Origin: Sphingomonas kyeonggiensis
Lineage (GTDB): Bacteria > Pseudomonadota > Alphaproteobacteria > Sphingomonadales > Sphingomonadaceae
NCBI RefSeq assembly: GCF_014196745.1
Contig: NZ_JACIEH010000003.1
Span: 186,001 to 250,000 of the forward strand
Reading direction: 5' to 3'
DNA: 64,000 nt
Shown here one piece after another: positions 42,702-51,168 of this stretch (position 1 is its first letter; each line of letters opens with the position of its first letter). The notes beneath the pieces are model-generated. The model made no database searches. It worked only from the letters and a program-made list of their open reading frames with translations, and was not told where the DNA came from. A program made the translations under genes and the position numbers.

Positions 42702-43436
42702 TCAGGGCAGGTCGAGAATCTTCCTCGGCGCCACCATCGCCCGCACCTGATCCAGCGTCCGCGGCGGCTGCGGCAAGGCGAATCGCGCGGAAGGAATCGG
42801 ATCGTGCTTCACGCTCCTGAGCTGCATGCCGCCCAGGGCGATCGGCGCACCCTGTGCGAGGGCCGCACGCATCGGGCCGCTCACATTGGGCAGGCCGATC
42901 ACGCCGATCCCCCTGGCCCGGCTGGAATATTGACGCTGCATCGCCGCCGCCAGCTCGGCGAGGTCGGGATCGGTGGTGACCACCACCGCCGGCGTGGCGC
43001 GATCAGTGCCGCGATAGAAGGCGCGCCCGATGCGACCGCCGATCGTGACGGTCCCCTGCTCGACGAACGGCGATCCGCCCGATTCGTCGTCCGAAGGCGG
43101 AACATTCTGGCGCTCTTCGAGAATCTCGCGGATTGCCCGCTCCATGTCTCCCTGGCGCACCACGGCGAGCGAACCATCCTGGCCCGGCTCGACGATATAG
43201 CCCTCGCCATCGCGCACGATCAGGCCATAGAGACCGACATCGTCCTGCTGTGCCGTGGGAAGCTTCTGCCGAGCTTCCTCGATCACCTTGCCGCTGATCG
43301 TGATACGCAGGTTGCCGCCCGAGGCGATCTCGACGGTCACGATCGCGGCATCGTTCGGGAACGCATAGACGGCCGTGGTATCGGCCAGCGCCGGCGAGGC
43401 GCACAACAGCCCGGCCAACAGGAACGGCAGACGCAT
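42702..43436 (-). CDS. Unknown exported protein
   Basis: A 244-residue protein with a signal peptide (MRLPFLLAGLLCASPALAD) and no other membrane segment. The body contains ITISGKVIEEARQKLP, DDVGLYGLIVRDGEGYIVEP and a C-terminal half with PNVSGPMRAALAQGAPIALGGMQL. I recognise no family. The start ATG at 43436 has a GGGGGAATA leader and gives the signal peptide; the longer frame to 43559 does not. It is on the same strand and 20 bases from the next unknown exported gene (43457-44086), so the two are probably co-transcribed. Function unknown; periplasmic location is likely. Confidence 0.7.
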   Translation of the reverse strand: MRLPFLLAGLLCASPALADTTAVYAFPNDAAIVTVEIASGGNLRITISGKVIEEARQKLPTAQQDDVGLYGLIVRDGEGYIVEPGQDGSLAVVRQGDMERAIREILEERQNVPPSDDESGGSPFVEQGTVTIGGRIGRAFYRGTDRATPAVVVTTDPDLAELAAAMQRQYSSRARGIGVIGLPNVSGPMRAALAQGAPIALGGMQLRSVKHDPIPSARFALPQPPRTLDQVRAMVAPRKILDLP

Positions 43437-43456
43437 GGATATTCCCCCTGATAGGC

Positions 43457-44086
43457 TCAGCGCCGATAGGTGCCGGTGAAGGTGACGTTCATCCCGCCGC
43501 AGCGGCCATTGTCGCGGGCAACCAGATAGGGGCCGAGCAGGCGGAGCGTGACGCGGCAATCGGCCTCTTCCGAATCGGCAAAGGCCAGGCTGTCACCCTT
43601 GGGTGCGGGCAGATCGGCACCGAGCATGCCGAAATTGACGCCGCCGCGCTTCACCCGGTCCGGATCATGCGCGCCCCAGGTGGCATTGCCGCCGATGTGG
43701 AACGTGCCCGGCTTCGCACCGCGGGTGATGTCGATCTCCGATTCCCAGCCGGTCCAGCCGCCGATCCAGTCGGATGCGCGCGGCGAGACAAGCGGCACGC
43801 GGCGCAGCGCCGCGCTCTCGACCCAGCCTTCGCTCGGCCGATCCGAGCCGGGGGCGAGATAGGTGACGCGGGTCAACGCGCCCCTGGCTTCCCAGGCGAC
43901 CAGCCGGTCGCCGCCGACGACATAGCCCTTGCGGCGGCAGGCGGCGGTCGGCGCCGGGCACCCTTCCCGCTCCTCGCCGGCATGGAAATAGCGCCTGGGG
44001 CCGGCGACGATCTCGACCAGCTCGGCCGCCACGGGCTCCGGTGCCGCGTCTGATTGCGGGAGGAACATTGCCAGGAGAAGGAACAC
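43457..44086 (-). CDS. Unknown exported protein, possible SH3-like domain
   Basis: A 209-residue protein with an N-terminal hydrophobic signal (MFLLLAMFLPQSDAAPEPVA). The first half contains REGCPAPTAACRRKGYVVGG with two cysteines, and DRPSEGWVESAALRRVPL, reminiscent of a bacterial SH3-like fold. The second half, DWIGGWTGWESEIDITRG through GRCGGMNVTFTGTYRR, looks like a lipocalin- or DUF-type beta-barrel closed by another cysteine pair. No named family is assigned. It is the middle of three adjacent small exported genes that follow ubiH on the minus strand. No enzyme motif is visible. Confidence 0.68.
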   Translation of the reverse strand: MFLLLAMFLPQSDAAPEPVAAELVEIVAGPRRYFHAGEEREGCPAPTAACRRKGYVVGGDRLVAWEARGALTRVTYLAPGSDRPSEGWVESAALRRVPLVSPRASDWIGGWTGWESEIDITRGAKPGTFHIGGNATWGAHDPDRVKRGGVNFGMLGADLPAPKGDSLAFADSEEADCRVTLRLLGPYLVARDNGRCGGMNVTFTGTYRR

Positions 44087-44109
44087 CGCTTGATCTCCCC
44101 GGCTATGCG

Positions 44110-44619
44110 CTACGGCGCGACCCGATAGTCCTCGGCCGGGCTCACCCAGATCAGGTCCATCGTCGCCGCGTCCGGCTTGCCGTCCACCGCCGGGTGCGCG
44201 ACGAGATGATCACCGCTCACCGTGTAGCGGGTGCAGACCTCGTGATCGAGCATCGCCGCCCAACTGTCGAGGATGGTGGCGCGCAGCGACGCCGTCTTCT
44301 CGGCATCGAGCACCGCCCCATCGACGAGGAACTCGGCCTTTCCGATCGCTTCGCGGCTGAGCGGGCCGCAGATCGCGCCATCGCGGATGGCTACCGGCGT
44401 GACAGTACGCATCACCAGCGACGCCTGGGGCGCGATCAGCACTTCGGCGGTATTCAGGAGGCCGCCCTTGCCGTCGGGCCGATAGCTGGCCAGCGACTGG
44501 CAGGTGCGGCGCGCGCGATCGGGGACATGGCATTGCAGCTTGCCCTCCGCCGCCGGGCCAATCGGATCGGGAAAGGTCTCGCCCGGGCCGGCGAGCAGCA
44601 GCGCGAGCGCGGCGATCAC
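44110..44619 (-). CDS. Unknown exported protein coupled to ubiH
   Basis: A 169-residue protein whose start is inferred as GTG at 44619, overlapping the ubiH stop as GTGA. The resulting N-terminus, MIAALALLLAGPGETFPDP, is a short signal-like segment. Cysteines occur in LQCHVPDRARRTCQSL, GAICGPLS and EVCTRY, which suggests disulphides in the periplasm. The end is DLIWVSPAEDYRVAP. No family recognised. A longer frame extending to 45156 lies within ubiH and is rejected. The link to ubiH may only be packing. Confidence 0.65.
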   Translation of the reverse strand: MIAALALLLAGPGETFPDPIGPAAEGKLQCHVPDRARRTCQSLASYRPDGKGGLLNTAEVLIAPQASLVMRTVTPVAIRDGAICGPLSREAIGKAEFLVDGAVLDAEKTASLRATILDSWAAMLDHEVCTRYTVSGDHLVAHPAVDGKPDAATMDLIWVSPAEDYRVAP

Positions 44620-45833
44620 GCGGTGATGCCCTGGAGCAGCTTGGGCACGTCGCCGCTCTCGCCGCGCGCTTCGGCCATGAACCAGTGCTTCAAGGGCGGC
44701 AGCCGGTCGACCGCCGAAAGGCCGAAGCGGCGGACGGCGCTGGCGGTCTTGCCGGGGATGCCGAACAGCCGGGTCAGCCCGTCGGTGGCGGCGGCGACCA
44801 TGAAGGTGTCGAGCCCGCGCCAGCGCTGGTAGCGCGCGAGCAGCTGGGGATCGCCCATGTCGAGGCCCAGCCGCTTGCCGTCGACCAGCACCTCGACCAG
44901 CGTGGCGACGTCGCGGAAGCCGACATTGACGCCCTGGCCGGCGATCGGGTGGATGCCGTGCGCGGCATCGCCGACCAGGGCCAGCCGGTCGCTGGTGATC
45001 CAGGCGGCGTGGTGGAAGCCGAGCGGGTGGCTGAAGCGCGCGGTGAGCGGCCCGAGCTTGCCCAGGAAGCCGCCCATCCGCTTCTCGGCCTCGGCCAGAT
45101 AGGCGCGCTCGGAGATCTTCATCATGCCGACGGCGTCGCGGGCATTGACCGTCCACACCACCGCCGAGCGATGTCCGTTCTCGTCGTCGAGCAGCGGCAG
45201 GATCGCGAAGGGCCCCTCGGGATAGAAGATCTCGAAGGCGATGTTCTCGTGGCTGCGTTCATGGCCGAGCGTGGCGACCATGGCAGCGTGATCATAGCTC
45301 CAGCGCGCGGTGCTGAGATTCGCGGCCTCGCGCGTCGGCGAATTGCGGCCCTCGGCGCCGACCAGCAGCTGGGCGGTGACCGTGGTCCCGTCGCTGAGCC
45401 GGGCGGTGACGCCGAACTCGCCACGTTCCACGTGAAGCGCGCGGGTCTGCATGCGGACATCGGCCAGCGGTGCCGCGACCGCCGCCTCGTAGAGCGCGGT
45501 GCGCAGGATGCGGTTCTCGAACATGTGGCCGAGCGCGCCATCGCCCTCCTGCGGGGCGAAATCGAGCTTGCCGGGCTCCAGCCCGTCGGAGACGCGGATG
45601 CCCTCGATCGGGCAGCCCTTCCCCGCCAGCCGCGGCGACACGCCGATCGCCTCGAACATTCGCATCGGTGCGCTGGCGATCGCCGAGGCGCGGCCATCGT
45701 GCCGGGCGGCGAGGATCTGTTCGGGATCCGCCGGATCGACGACGATCGAGGAAATGCCGTGCGCGTCGAGCGCGGTGGCCAGCGCCGAGCCTACCAGCCC
45801 GCCGCCAAGGATGAGGACATCTGCGCGATCCAT
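44616..45833 (-). CDS. FAD-dependent UbiH/COQ6-type monooxygenase
   Basis: A 405-residue aromatic-ring hydroxylase of the UbiH/UbiF/VisC/COQ6 family, acting in ubiquinone synthesis. The FAD loop is VLILGGGLVGSALATAL (from residue 6), the mid-protein motif is LLVGAEGRNSPTREAA, and the second FAD motif is RLALVGDAAHGIHPIAGQGVNVGFRD, with the typical DAAH and GQG elements. Which ring position it hydroxylates cannot be told, because alphaproteobacteria use UbiL, UbiM or other variants. The start ATG at 45833 is divergent from ftsK across a REP element. The downstream genes are unknown exported proteins. Confidence 0.9.
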   Translation of the reverse strand: MDRADVLILGGGLVGSALATALDAHGISSIVVDPADPEQILAARHDGRASAIASAPMRMFEAIGVSPRLAGKGCPIEGIRVSDGLEPGKLDFAPQEGDGALGHMFENRILRTALYEAAVAAPLADVRMQTRALHVERGEFGVTARLSDGTTVTAQLLVGAEGRNSPTREAANLSTARWSYDHAAMVATLGHERSHENIAFEIFYPEGPFAILPLLDDENGHRSAVVWTVNARDAVGMMKISERAYLAEAEKRMGGFLGKLGPLTARFSHPLGFHHAAWITSDRLALVGDAAHGIHPIAGQGVNVGFRDVATLVEVLVDGKRLGLDMGDPQLLARYQRWRGLDTFMVAAATDGLTRLFGIPGKTASAVRRFGLSAVDRLPPLKHWFMAEARGESGDVPKLLQGITA

Positions 45834-45862
45834 AGGGGTGCCGTAGCGCGTGTCTCTTCATT

Positions 45863-45945
45863 CGTCATCCCCGCGAAGGCAGGGATCCAGAGTCATAGGC
45901 GAGGCGGCATGGAAACCCTGGATCCCCGCCTTTGCGGGGATGACG
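45863..45945. repeat. REP-like palindromic element, CGTCATCCC family, copy 2
   Basis: Arms of 28 bases (45863-45890 and about 45918-45945) match in 26 positions, both opening with CGTCATCCCCGC on their outer side, around a spacer different from copies 1 and 3. It lies in the divergent region between ubiH and ftsK, so it may sit close to or inside promoter sequences. Confidence 0.82.
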
Positions 45946-46053
45946 GGAATAAGTTGCGTGACCAGATGCGCCGGAACGTGCCGGGAACGCTTGACGCAGG
46001 AGTCCGCTCGCGCGATTAACCGCGTCGCACCCCTGAAAATCTGGAGGCTGGGC

Positions 46054-48396
46054 ATGGCGTCCCGGGCACAAGCGCCGCTTTGGCGCGAAACCATGAAGGC
46101 CGGCGCGCGCCGCAGCGGCGCGGTGATCGGCGGAGCGGCCCTGTTCCTGGGCATGCTCGCGCTCGGCGTCGCGCTGGGCAGCTATCATGCGACCGATCCC
46201 TCGCTGAACACCGCCGCCGCCGGCCCGGCGCGCAACTGGATGGGCGATCCCGGCGCCTGGGTCTCCGACCTGCTCTATGCGTTGGTCGGGCCCGCGGTAT
46301 GGCTGTTCCTGCCGGTCGGGCTGATCGTCGCCTATCGCCTGCTCAAGGACCGGCCCGTCGGCACTTGGGGGACGATGTTCCGCGGCGTCGGCATCGGCGT
46401 GCTCTTCGTGGCAACCGCCCTTTCCTTCTTCTCCTCCGACGCGGTGCTGACCCTGCCCGGCGGCCTGGGCGGCGTGGCCGGCCTGACGATCGCGGCGCTG
46501 TTCAACTGGCTGATCGGCCTGGCCGGCGATCCCGTGATCAGCCTGTGGGCCGGGCGCGGCCTTGGCGTCCTATGCGGCCTGGCTGGCCTGTTCATCTGGT
46601 GGCGCAGCCTCGACTTCTCGCTGCCCGAGCGGGTGAGCCTGCCGAGCATCCCGAACCTGAAGGGACCGGCCAAGACCGCGCTGCTCGGCGGCCCCGAGCC
46701 CCGCGAGCCCAGGGAACGCGAGCGGGAGCGCGACATCGAGGAACCCCGGATCCGCGAGGGCCGCGAGCCGCGCAAGACGGTGGTCCCGGACAATCGCCCG
46801 GGCCCGGTGATCGCCGAGCGCAACGTCGCGCCCGCGCCGGTGCGCACCAAGCCGCCGACCCAGACCAGCCTCGACTTCAAGGACAGCTACCAGCTGCCCT
46901 CGATCGACCTGCTCAAGCCGCCGCCGGTCAACAAGAATGCCGGGATCGACAAGGCGGCGCTCGAGCGCAACGCCCGGCTACTCGAAAGCGTGCTCGACGA
47001 TTTCAACGTGAAGGGCCAGATCGTCGAGGTCCGCCCGGGCCCGGTCGTCACCATGTACGAGCTGGAGCCGGCCGCCGGCATCAAGGCGAGCCGGGTGATC
47101 CAGCTGGCCGACGACGTGGCGCGCAACATGTCCGCCACCTCGGCGCGCATCGCGACGATCCCGGGGCGCAGCGTGATCGGCATCGAGCTGCCCAATGCGG
47201 TGCGCGAGCCGGTCAACCTGCACGAGCTGGTCGCCAGCCAGACCTTCGAGGACCAGGGCGCCACCCTGCCCCTCGTGCTCGGCAAGAACATCGCCGGCGA
47301 CGCCGTGATCGCCGACCTGGCGCCGATGCCGCATTTGCTCGTCGCCGGCACCACCGGCTCGGGCAAGTCGGTGGGCCTCAACTGCATGATCCTGTCGCTG
47401 CTCTACCGGCTGACGCCCGAGCAATGCCGGATGATCATGATCGATCCGAAGATGCTCGAGCTGAGCATGTACAAGGACATTCCCCACCTCCTCGCCGACG
47501 TCGTCACCGAGCCCGCCAAGGCGGTGCGCGCGCTCAAATGGGCGGTCGAGCAGATGGAGGACCGCTACCGGATGATGGCCTATGCCAATGTCCGCAGCCT
47601 CGCCTCGTTCAACGACAAGGTGCGCCAGGCCAAGGCGAAGGGCCAGAAGATCGGGCGCAAGGTGCAGGTTGGCTACGACCCCGACAGCGGCAAGCCGATC
47701 TACGAGGAGGAAGCGCTCGAGCTGAATCCGCTGCCGCAGATCGTGGTGATCGTCGACGAGCTCGCCGACCTGATGATGACCGCGGGCAAGGAAGTCGAAT
47801 TTCTGATCCAGCGGCTCGCGCAGAAGGCGCGTGCGGCCGGCATCCACCTGATCATGGCGACGCAGCGCCCCTCGGTCGACGTCATCACCGGCGTGATCAA
47901 GGCGAACCTGCCGACGCGCCTCTCCTTCTACGTCGCCAGCAAGATCGATTCGCGCACCATCCTGGGCGAGCAGGGCGCCGAGCAGCTGCTCGGCAAGGGC
48001 GACATGCTCTACATGCCCGGCGGCAAGCAGCTGGTCCGCGTGCACGGGCCGTTCGTCAGCGACGACGAAGTCCAGGCGGTGGCCGATCACTGGCGCGCGC
48101 AGGGCACGCCCGACTATATCTCGGCGGTCACCGAGGAGCCCGAGGATGGCGGGTTCAGCCTGGACGGCGCGCCCGAAGGCGACGATTCGCCCGAGGACCA
48201 GCTCTATCGCCGGGCGATCCAGCTGGTGGCGGAGAGCCAGAAGGCCTCGACCTCGTGGCTGCAGCGCCAGCTGCGCGTGGGGTACAACTCGGCCGCGCGG
48301 CTGGTCGAGCGGATGGAGAAGGACGAGCTGGTCTCGCGCCCCGACCATGTCGGCCGCCGCGAAGTGCTGATGGATACCGACGGGCGGCAGCTGTAA
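46054..48396 (+). CDS. ftsK: DNA translocase FtsK
   Basis: Septal DNA motor that clears and resolves chromosome termini. The 780-residue protein is short compared with E. coli FtsK. Four N-terminal membrane helices (about 30-190) are followed by a brief, highly charged linker (REPREREREREDIEEPR, near 210-240) rather than the long Pro/Gln linker. The RecA-like motor has Walker A GTTGSGKS (near residue 433) and Walker B IVVIVDELADLMM. The gamma winged-helix domain lies at the end (RQLRVGYNSAARLVERMEKD), so recognition of KOPS sequences is retained. ATG at 46054 has GGAGG nearby; an upstream extension to 45850 runs through the REP element. Confidence 0.95.
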   Translation: MASRAQAPLWRETMKAGARRSGAVIGGAALFLGMLALGVALGSYHATDPSLNTAAAGPARNWMGDPGAWVSDLLYALVGPAVWLFLPVGLIVAYRLLKDRPVGTWGTMFRGVGIGVLFVATALSFFSSDAVLTLPGGLGGVAGLTIAALFNWLIGLAGDPVISLWAGRGLGVLCGLAGLFIWWRSLDFSLPERVSLPSIPNLKGPAKTALLGGPEPREPRERERERDIEEPRIREGREPRKTVVPDNRPGPVIAERNVAPAPVRTKPPTQTSLDFKDSYQLPSIDLLKPPPVNKNAGIDKAALERNARLLESVLDDFNVKGQIVEVRPGPVVTMYELEPAAGIKASRVIQLADDVARNMSATSARIATIPGRSVIGIELPNAVREPVNLHELVASQTFEDQGATLPLVLGKNIAGDAVIADLAPMPHLLVAGTTGSGKSVGLNCMILSLLYRLTPEQCRMIMIDPKMLELSMYKDIPHLLADVVTEPAKAVRALKWAVEQMEDRYRMMAYANVRSLASFNDKVRQAKAKGQKIGRKVQVGYDPDSGKPIYEEEALELNPLPQIVVIVDELADLMMTAGKEVEFLIQRLAQKARAAGIHLIMATQRPSVDVITGVIKANLPTRLSFYVASKIDSRTILGEQGAEQLLGKGDMLYMPGGKQLVRVHGPFVSDDEVQAVADHWRAQGTPDYISAVTEEPEDGGFSLDGAPEGDDSPEDQLYRRAIQLVAESQKASTSWLQRQLRVGYNSAARLVERMEKDELVSRPDHVGRREVLMDTDGRQL

Positions 48397-48483
48397 CGGG
48401 ATCGAAACGCCGGTCTTGGGGGTTCAGGGGACATTCAAGCCCCGTCTCCCAGGGCATTTCCCCGCAATTTGGAGAAACGACAC

Positions 48484-49101
48484 GTGTTTGCACGGCCCCT
48501 CGCCTTCAGCCTCGCCCTTGCTGCGCCGGCGCTGGTCTCGGCCGCCGCCCCCGCGCCGGCCAACGAGCTCGCGCAGGTGCAGCAGCATCTCGAATCGGTG
48601 AGCTCGATGACCGCCGGCTTCGCGCAGACCGACCGCAACGGCCGCACGCTCACCGGCACGATGACGCTCAAGCGCCCCGGCAAGATCCGCTTCCAGTATC
48701 AGAAGGGCGTGCCCCAGCTGATCGTCGCGGACGGGCGCAGTCTCTATTTCATCGACTACCAGGTGCGCCAGGTCGAGCGCTGGCCGATCGGCAACTCGCC
48801 GCTCGCCGTGCTGCTCAACCCGAAAAAGGACATCGCCAAGTTCGCCAAGGTGGTGCCGACGGGCAGCGACAATGTCGTGTCGGTCGAAGTGCGCGACGAT
48901 TCGCACCCCGAATATGGCCGGATCACCCTGATCTTCCAGAAGAACCCCTCGGCCCCGGCCGGGCTGATGCTGCAGGGCTGGGTGGCACTGGATTCGCAGA
49001 ATTATCGCACGACGATTCGCCTTTCGAATCAGCAGTTCAACGCCAATGTCAGCGATGGAGCGTTCCGCTGGAACGACCCGCGGAAGCAGGGCCCGCGCTA
49101 A
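48484..49101 (+). CDS. lolA: Outer-membrane lipoprotein carrier protein LolA
   Basis: Periplasmic chaperone that ferries lipoproteins from LolCDE to the outer membrane. The 205-residue precursor has a signal peptide (VFARPLAFSLALAAPALVSA). The mature part has LAQVQQHLESVSSMTAGFAQ and GTMTLKRPGKIRFQY, the typical LolA start of the open beta-barrel, and it ends DGAFRWNDPRKQGPR. GTG at 48484 is preferred because GGAGAAA lies eight bases upstream; TTG at 48469 is an alternative. It follows ftsK by 87 bases, the common ftsK-lolA order. A hairpin terminator at 49233 closes the unit. Confidence 0.92.
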   Translation: MFARPLAFSLALAAPALVSAAAPAPANELAQVQQHLESVSSMTAGFAQTDRNGRTLTGTMTLKRPGKIRFQYQKGVPQLIVADGRSLYFIDYQVRQVERWPIGNSPLAVLLNPKKDIAKFAKVVPTGSDNVVSVEVRDDSHPEYGRITLIFQKNPSAPAGLMLQGWVALDSQNYRTTIRLSNQQFNANVSDGAFRWNDPRKQGPR

Positions 49102-49232
49102 GCTGAACATCGTTCATGCTGGCGACAGGTAGGCTACCCTAGAACCAGTCTTGCGGATGTGGAGGCGTACTCGGGATTTTCCCCCTGTTACCCGAGATCT
49201 TCACTTCCCGCCTGCGTGACGAACGCTAGGTC

Positions 49233-49265
49233 GGCCCTCGTTCCATTGCCCCCGGGACGAGGGCC
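49233..49265. terminator. Terminator between lolA and xth
   Basis: Perfect 9-base arms GGCCCTCGT (49233-49241) and ACGAGGGCC (49257-49265) around a 15-base loop, followed by TTTCC. It lies after lolA and 80 bases before the xth start. A second, weaker pair (CTCGGG/CCCGAG) lies near 49170-49195. Nothing else is seen between 49102 and 49345. Confidence 0.7.
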
Positions 49266-49345
49266 TTTCCATGTCCGGCGCGTTTTGCGCGCTGCGCGGG
49301 CTGTGGCACTGGTGCACAGGCCAAACACCTCCTAAATCCCGGGCG

Positions 49346-50128
49346 ATGAAGATCGCCTCCTGGAACATCAACTCCGTCCGTTTCCGCATCGAGATCGTCG
49401 AGCAGTTCCTGCGCGAGGAAGCGCCGGACGTACTCTGCCTCCAGGAAACCAAGGTGATCGACGGGGACTTCCCCGAAGGCGCCTTCCGCGCGCTCGGCTA
49501 TGACCACATCATCAAGCACGGCCAGCGCATGCACCACGGCGTGGCGATCATCGCCCGCGTGCCGGTGGTCGAGGACGACCGGTTCGACTGGCAGGCCAAT
49601 GGCGAGGCGCGCCATGTCGGCATCCGGCTGCCGAACGGCGTGCGGGTCGAGAATGTCTATGTCCCCGCCGGCGGCGACATCCCCAACCGCGAGCTGAACC
49701 CCAAGTTCGGCCAGAAGCTCGATTTCCTCGAACGGATGATCGCCTGGTCGAAGGACCTGAACGTGCCCTCGATCCTGACCGGCGACTTCAACGTGGCGCC
49801 GCTGGAGAGCGACGTGTGGAGCCACAAGCAGCTGCTCGACGTGGTCAGCCACACCCCGATCGAAGTAGAAACGCTCGGCCGGCTGCAGGCGGCGAACGAC
49901 TGGGTCGATCTCGGCCGCCACTTCGTCCCCGCCCCTGCCCGCTACTACAGCTGGTGGAGCTACCGCGCGAAGGACTGGGCCGCTTCGGACCGCGGCCGCC
50001 GGCTCGATCACATGTGGGCCAGCCGCGACGTCGCCGAGAAGGCGACCAGCCACAAGGTCTGCGAGCCCTGCCGCTCCTGGCTCAAGCCGTCCGACCACGT
50101 CCCCATCGTGACGGAGTTCGACTTTTGA
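49346..50128 (+). CDS. xth: Exodeoxyribonuclease III
   Basis: Mg-dependent AP endonuclease and 3'-5' exonuclease for base-excision repair. The 260-residue protein begins MKIASWNINSVRFRIEIVE. The catalytic residues fall in LCLQETKVIDGDFP, VYVPAGGDIPN, LTGDFNVAPLESDVW, RRLDHMWAS and KPSDHVPIVTEF, the standard EEP fold order. ATG at 49346 follows a terminator and has only a weak ribosome binding site. The stop overlaps ribA as TTGA, so repair and riboflavin genes are co-translated. Confidence 0.96.
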   Translation: MKIASWNINSVRFRIEIVEQFLREEAPDVLCLQETKVIDGDFPEGAFRALGYDHIIKHGQRMHHGVAIIARVPVVEDDRFDWQANGEARHVGIRLPNGVRVENVYVPAGGDIPNRELNPKFGQKLDFLERMIAWSKDLNVPSILTGDFNVAPLESDVWSHKQLLDVVSHTPIEVETLGRLQAANDWVDLGRHFVPAPARYYSWWSYRAKDWAASDRGRRLDHMWASRDVAEKATSHKVCEPCRSWLKPSDHVPIVTEFDF

Positions 50129-51168
50129 GCGCACACGCCGCTGCCCGCGCCGTCGATGCGCTGCGCCGGGGCTGGCCGATCGCCATCGGTGACCTCGCCC
50201 TGCTCGCGGTCGAGACCGCCGATGCCCGCCGCCTCGCCGCGTTCGACGAGGCCGGCCAGGCCGATCTGCTCCTCTCCGCCGGGCGCGCCGCGACGCTCAA
50301 GCTCGCCAACCAGCGCGATGCCGCGACGCCCGATGCCCCGGTGCTGGTGCAGCGCGCGCCCTGGCTCGATTTCGACACCGCGACGGCGCTGGCCGATCCG
50401 CAATTCGATCTGGCCACGCCGCTGAAGGGCCCGTTCCGCGCGATTCCGCTGGTTGAGCCCGCGCTTTCCGCAGCGGCACTGCGCCTCGCCCGGGTCGCGG
50501 GGCTGCTGCCCGCCTTCTTCGTGCGGCCGGCCGCCGGCGAGGAGACGATCACCCCCGAAGATATCGACGCGCACGAGGATGCCGACCGGCTGCGCATCGT
50601 CGCGCGCGCGCGCCTCCCCGTGCTCGATGCCGAGGACAGCGAGATCGTCGCCTTCCGCACCGACGAGATGCCCGGCGAGCATGTCGCGCTGCTGATCGGC
50701 GAACCGAATGGCAAGCCGCCGCTCGTCCGCCTGCACAGCGAATGCCTGACCGGCGACGTGCTCGGCTCGCTGAAGTGCGATTGCGGGCCGCAGCTCCAGG
50801 CGGCGATCCGCGAGATCCGGGCGAGCGGCTGGGGGATCCTGCTCTATCTGCGCCAGGAAGGGCGCGGGATCGGGCTGATCAACAAGCTGCGCGCCTATGC
50901 GCTGCAGGACCAGGGCTTCGACACGGTCGATGCCAACACCCGGCTGGGCTTCGCGATCGATGCGCGCAACTTCGCCACCGCGGCGAAGATGCTGTCGCTG
51001 CTCGGCCAGCACCGCATCCGGCTGCTCACCAACAATCCGGAGAAGGTTGCCGCGCTGGAGACCGCCGGCGTGACGGTGGTCGAACGCGTGCCGCATTTCC
51101 TCCCGCCCAACCCGCACAACGAGCGCTATCTCGCCACCAAGCGCGACCGGACAGGACACCAGCTCTGA
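50125..51168 (+). CDS. ribA: GTP cyclohydrolase II with N-terminal extension
   Basis: Opens GTP to start riboflavin synthesis. The C-terminal half is a normal RibA. Zinc cysteines lie in SECLTGDVLGSLKCDCGPQL (residues about 203-222), followed by LRQEGRGIGLINKLRAYAL and a typical ANTRLGF loop and NNPEKVAALE element. The 347 residues exceed the usual ~200. The first 150 residues (MSAHAAARAVDALRRGWPIA and following) form an extra domain that resembles neither RibB nor a membrane part. I have not seen a name for it. The start is TTG at 50125 in TTGA overlap with xth. RibB, RibH and RibD are not nearby. Confidence 0.88.
   Translation: MSAHAAARAVDALRRGWPIAIGDLALLAVETADARRLAAFDEAGQADLLLSAGRAATLKLANQRDAATPDAPVLVQRAPWLDFDTATALADPQFDLATPLKGPFRAIPLVEPALSAAALRLARVAGLLPAFFVRPAAGEETITPEDIDAHEDADRLRIVARARLPVLDAEDSEIVAFRTDEMPGEHVALLIGEPNGKPPLVRLHSECLTGDVLGSLKCDCGPQLQAAIREIRASGWGILLYLRQEGRGIGLINKLRAYALQDQGFDTVDANTRLGFAIDARNFATAAKMLSLLGQHRIRLLTNNPEKVAALETAGVTVVERVPHFLPPNPHNERYLATKRDRTGHQL

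Noticed and set aside
45425..45438. GTTCCACGTGAAGC, a possible fourth parS site in ubiH
   Set aside because: It breaks the palindrome at the penultimate base and lies 15 kb from the parAB cluster; it is probably a chance match.
48469..48483. TTG at 48469 as the start of lolA
   Set aside because: GTG at 48484 has a better-spaced GGAGAAA site and gives a more typical signal peptide.
50101..50130. An FMN riboswitch upstream of ribA
   Set aside because: ribA overlaps the xth stop codon, leaving no leader, so no riboswitch could fit.
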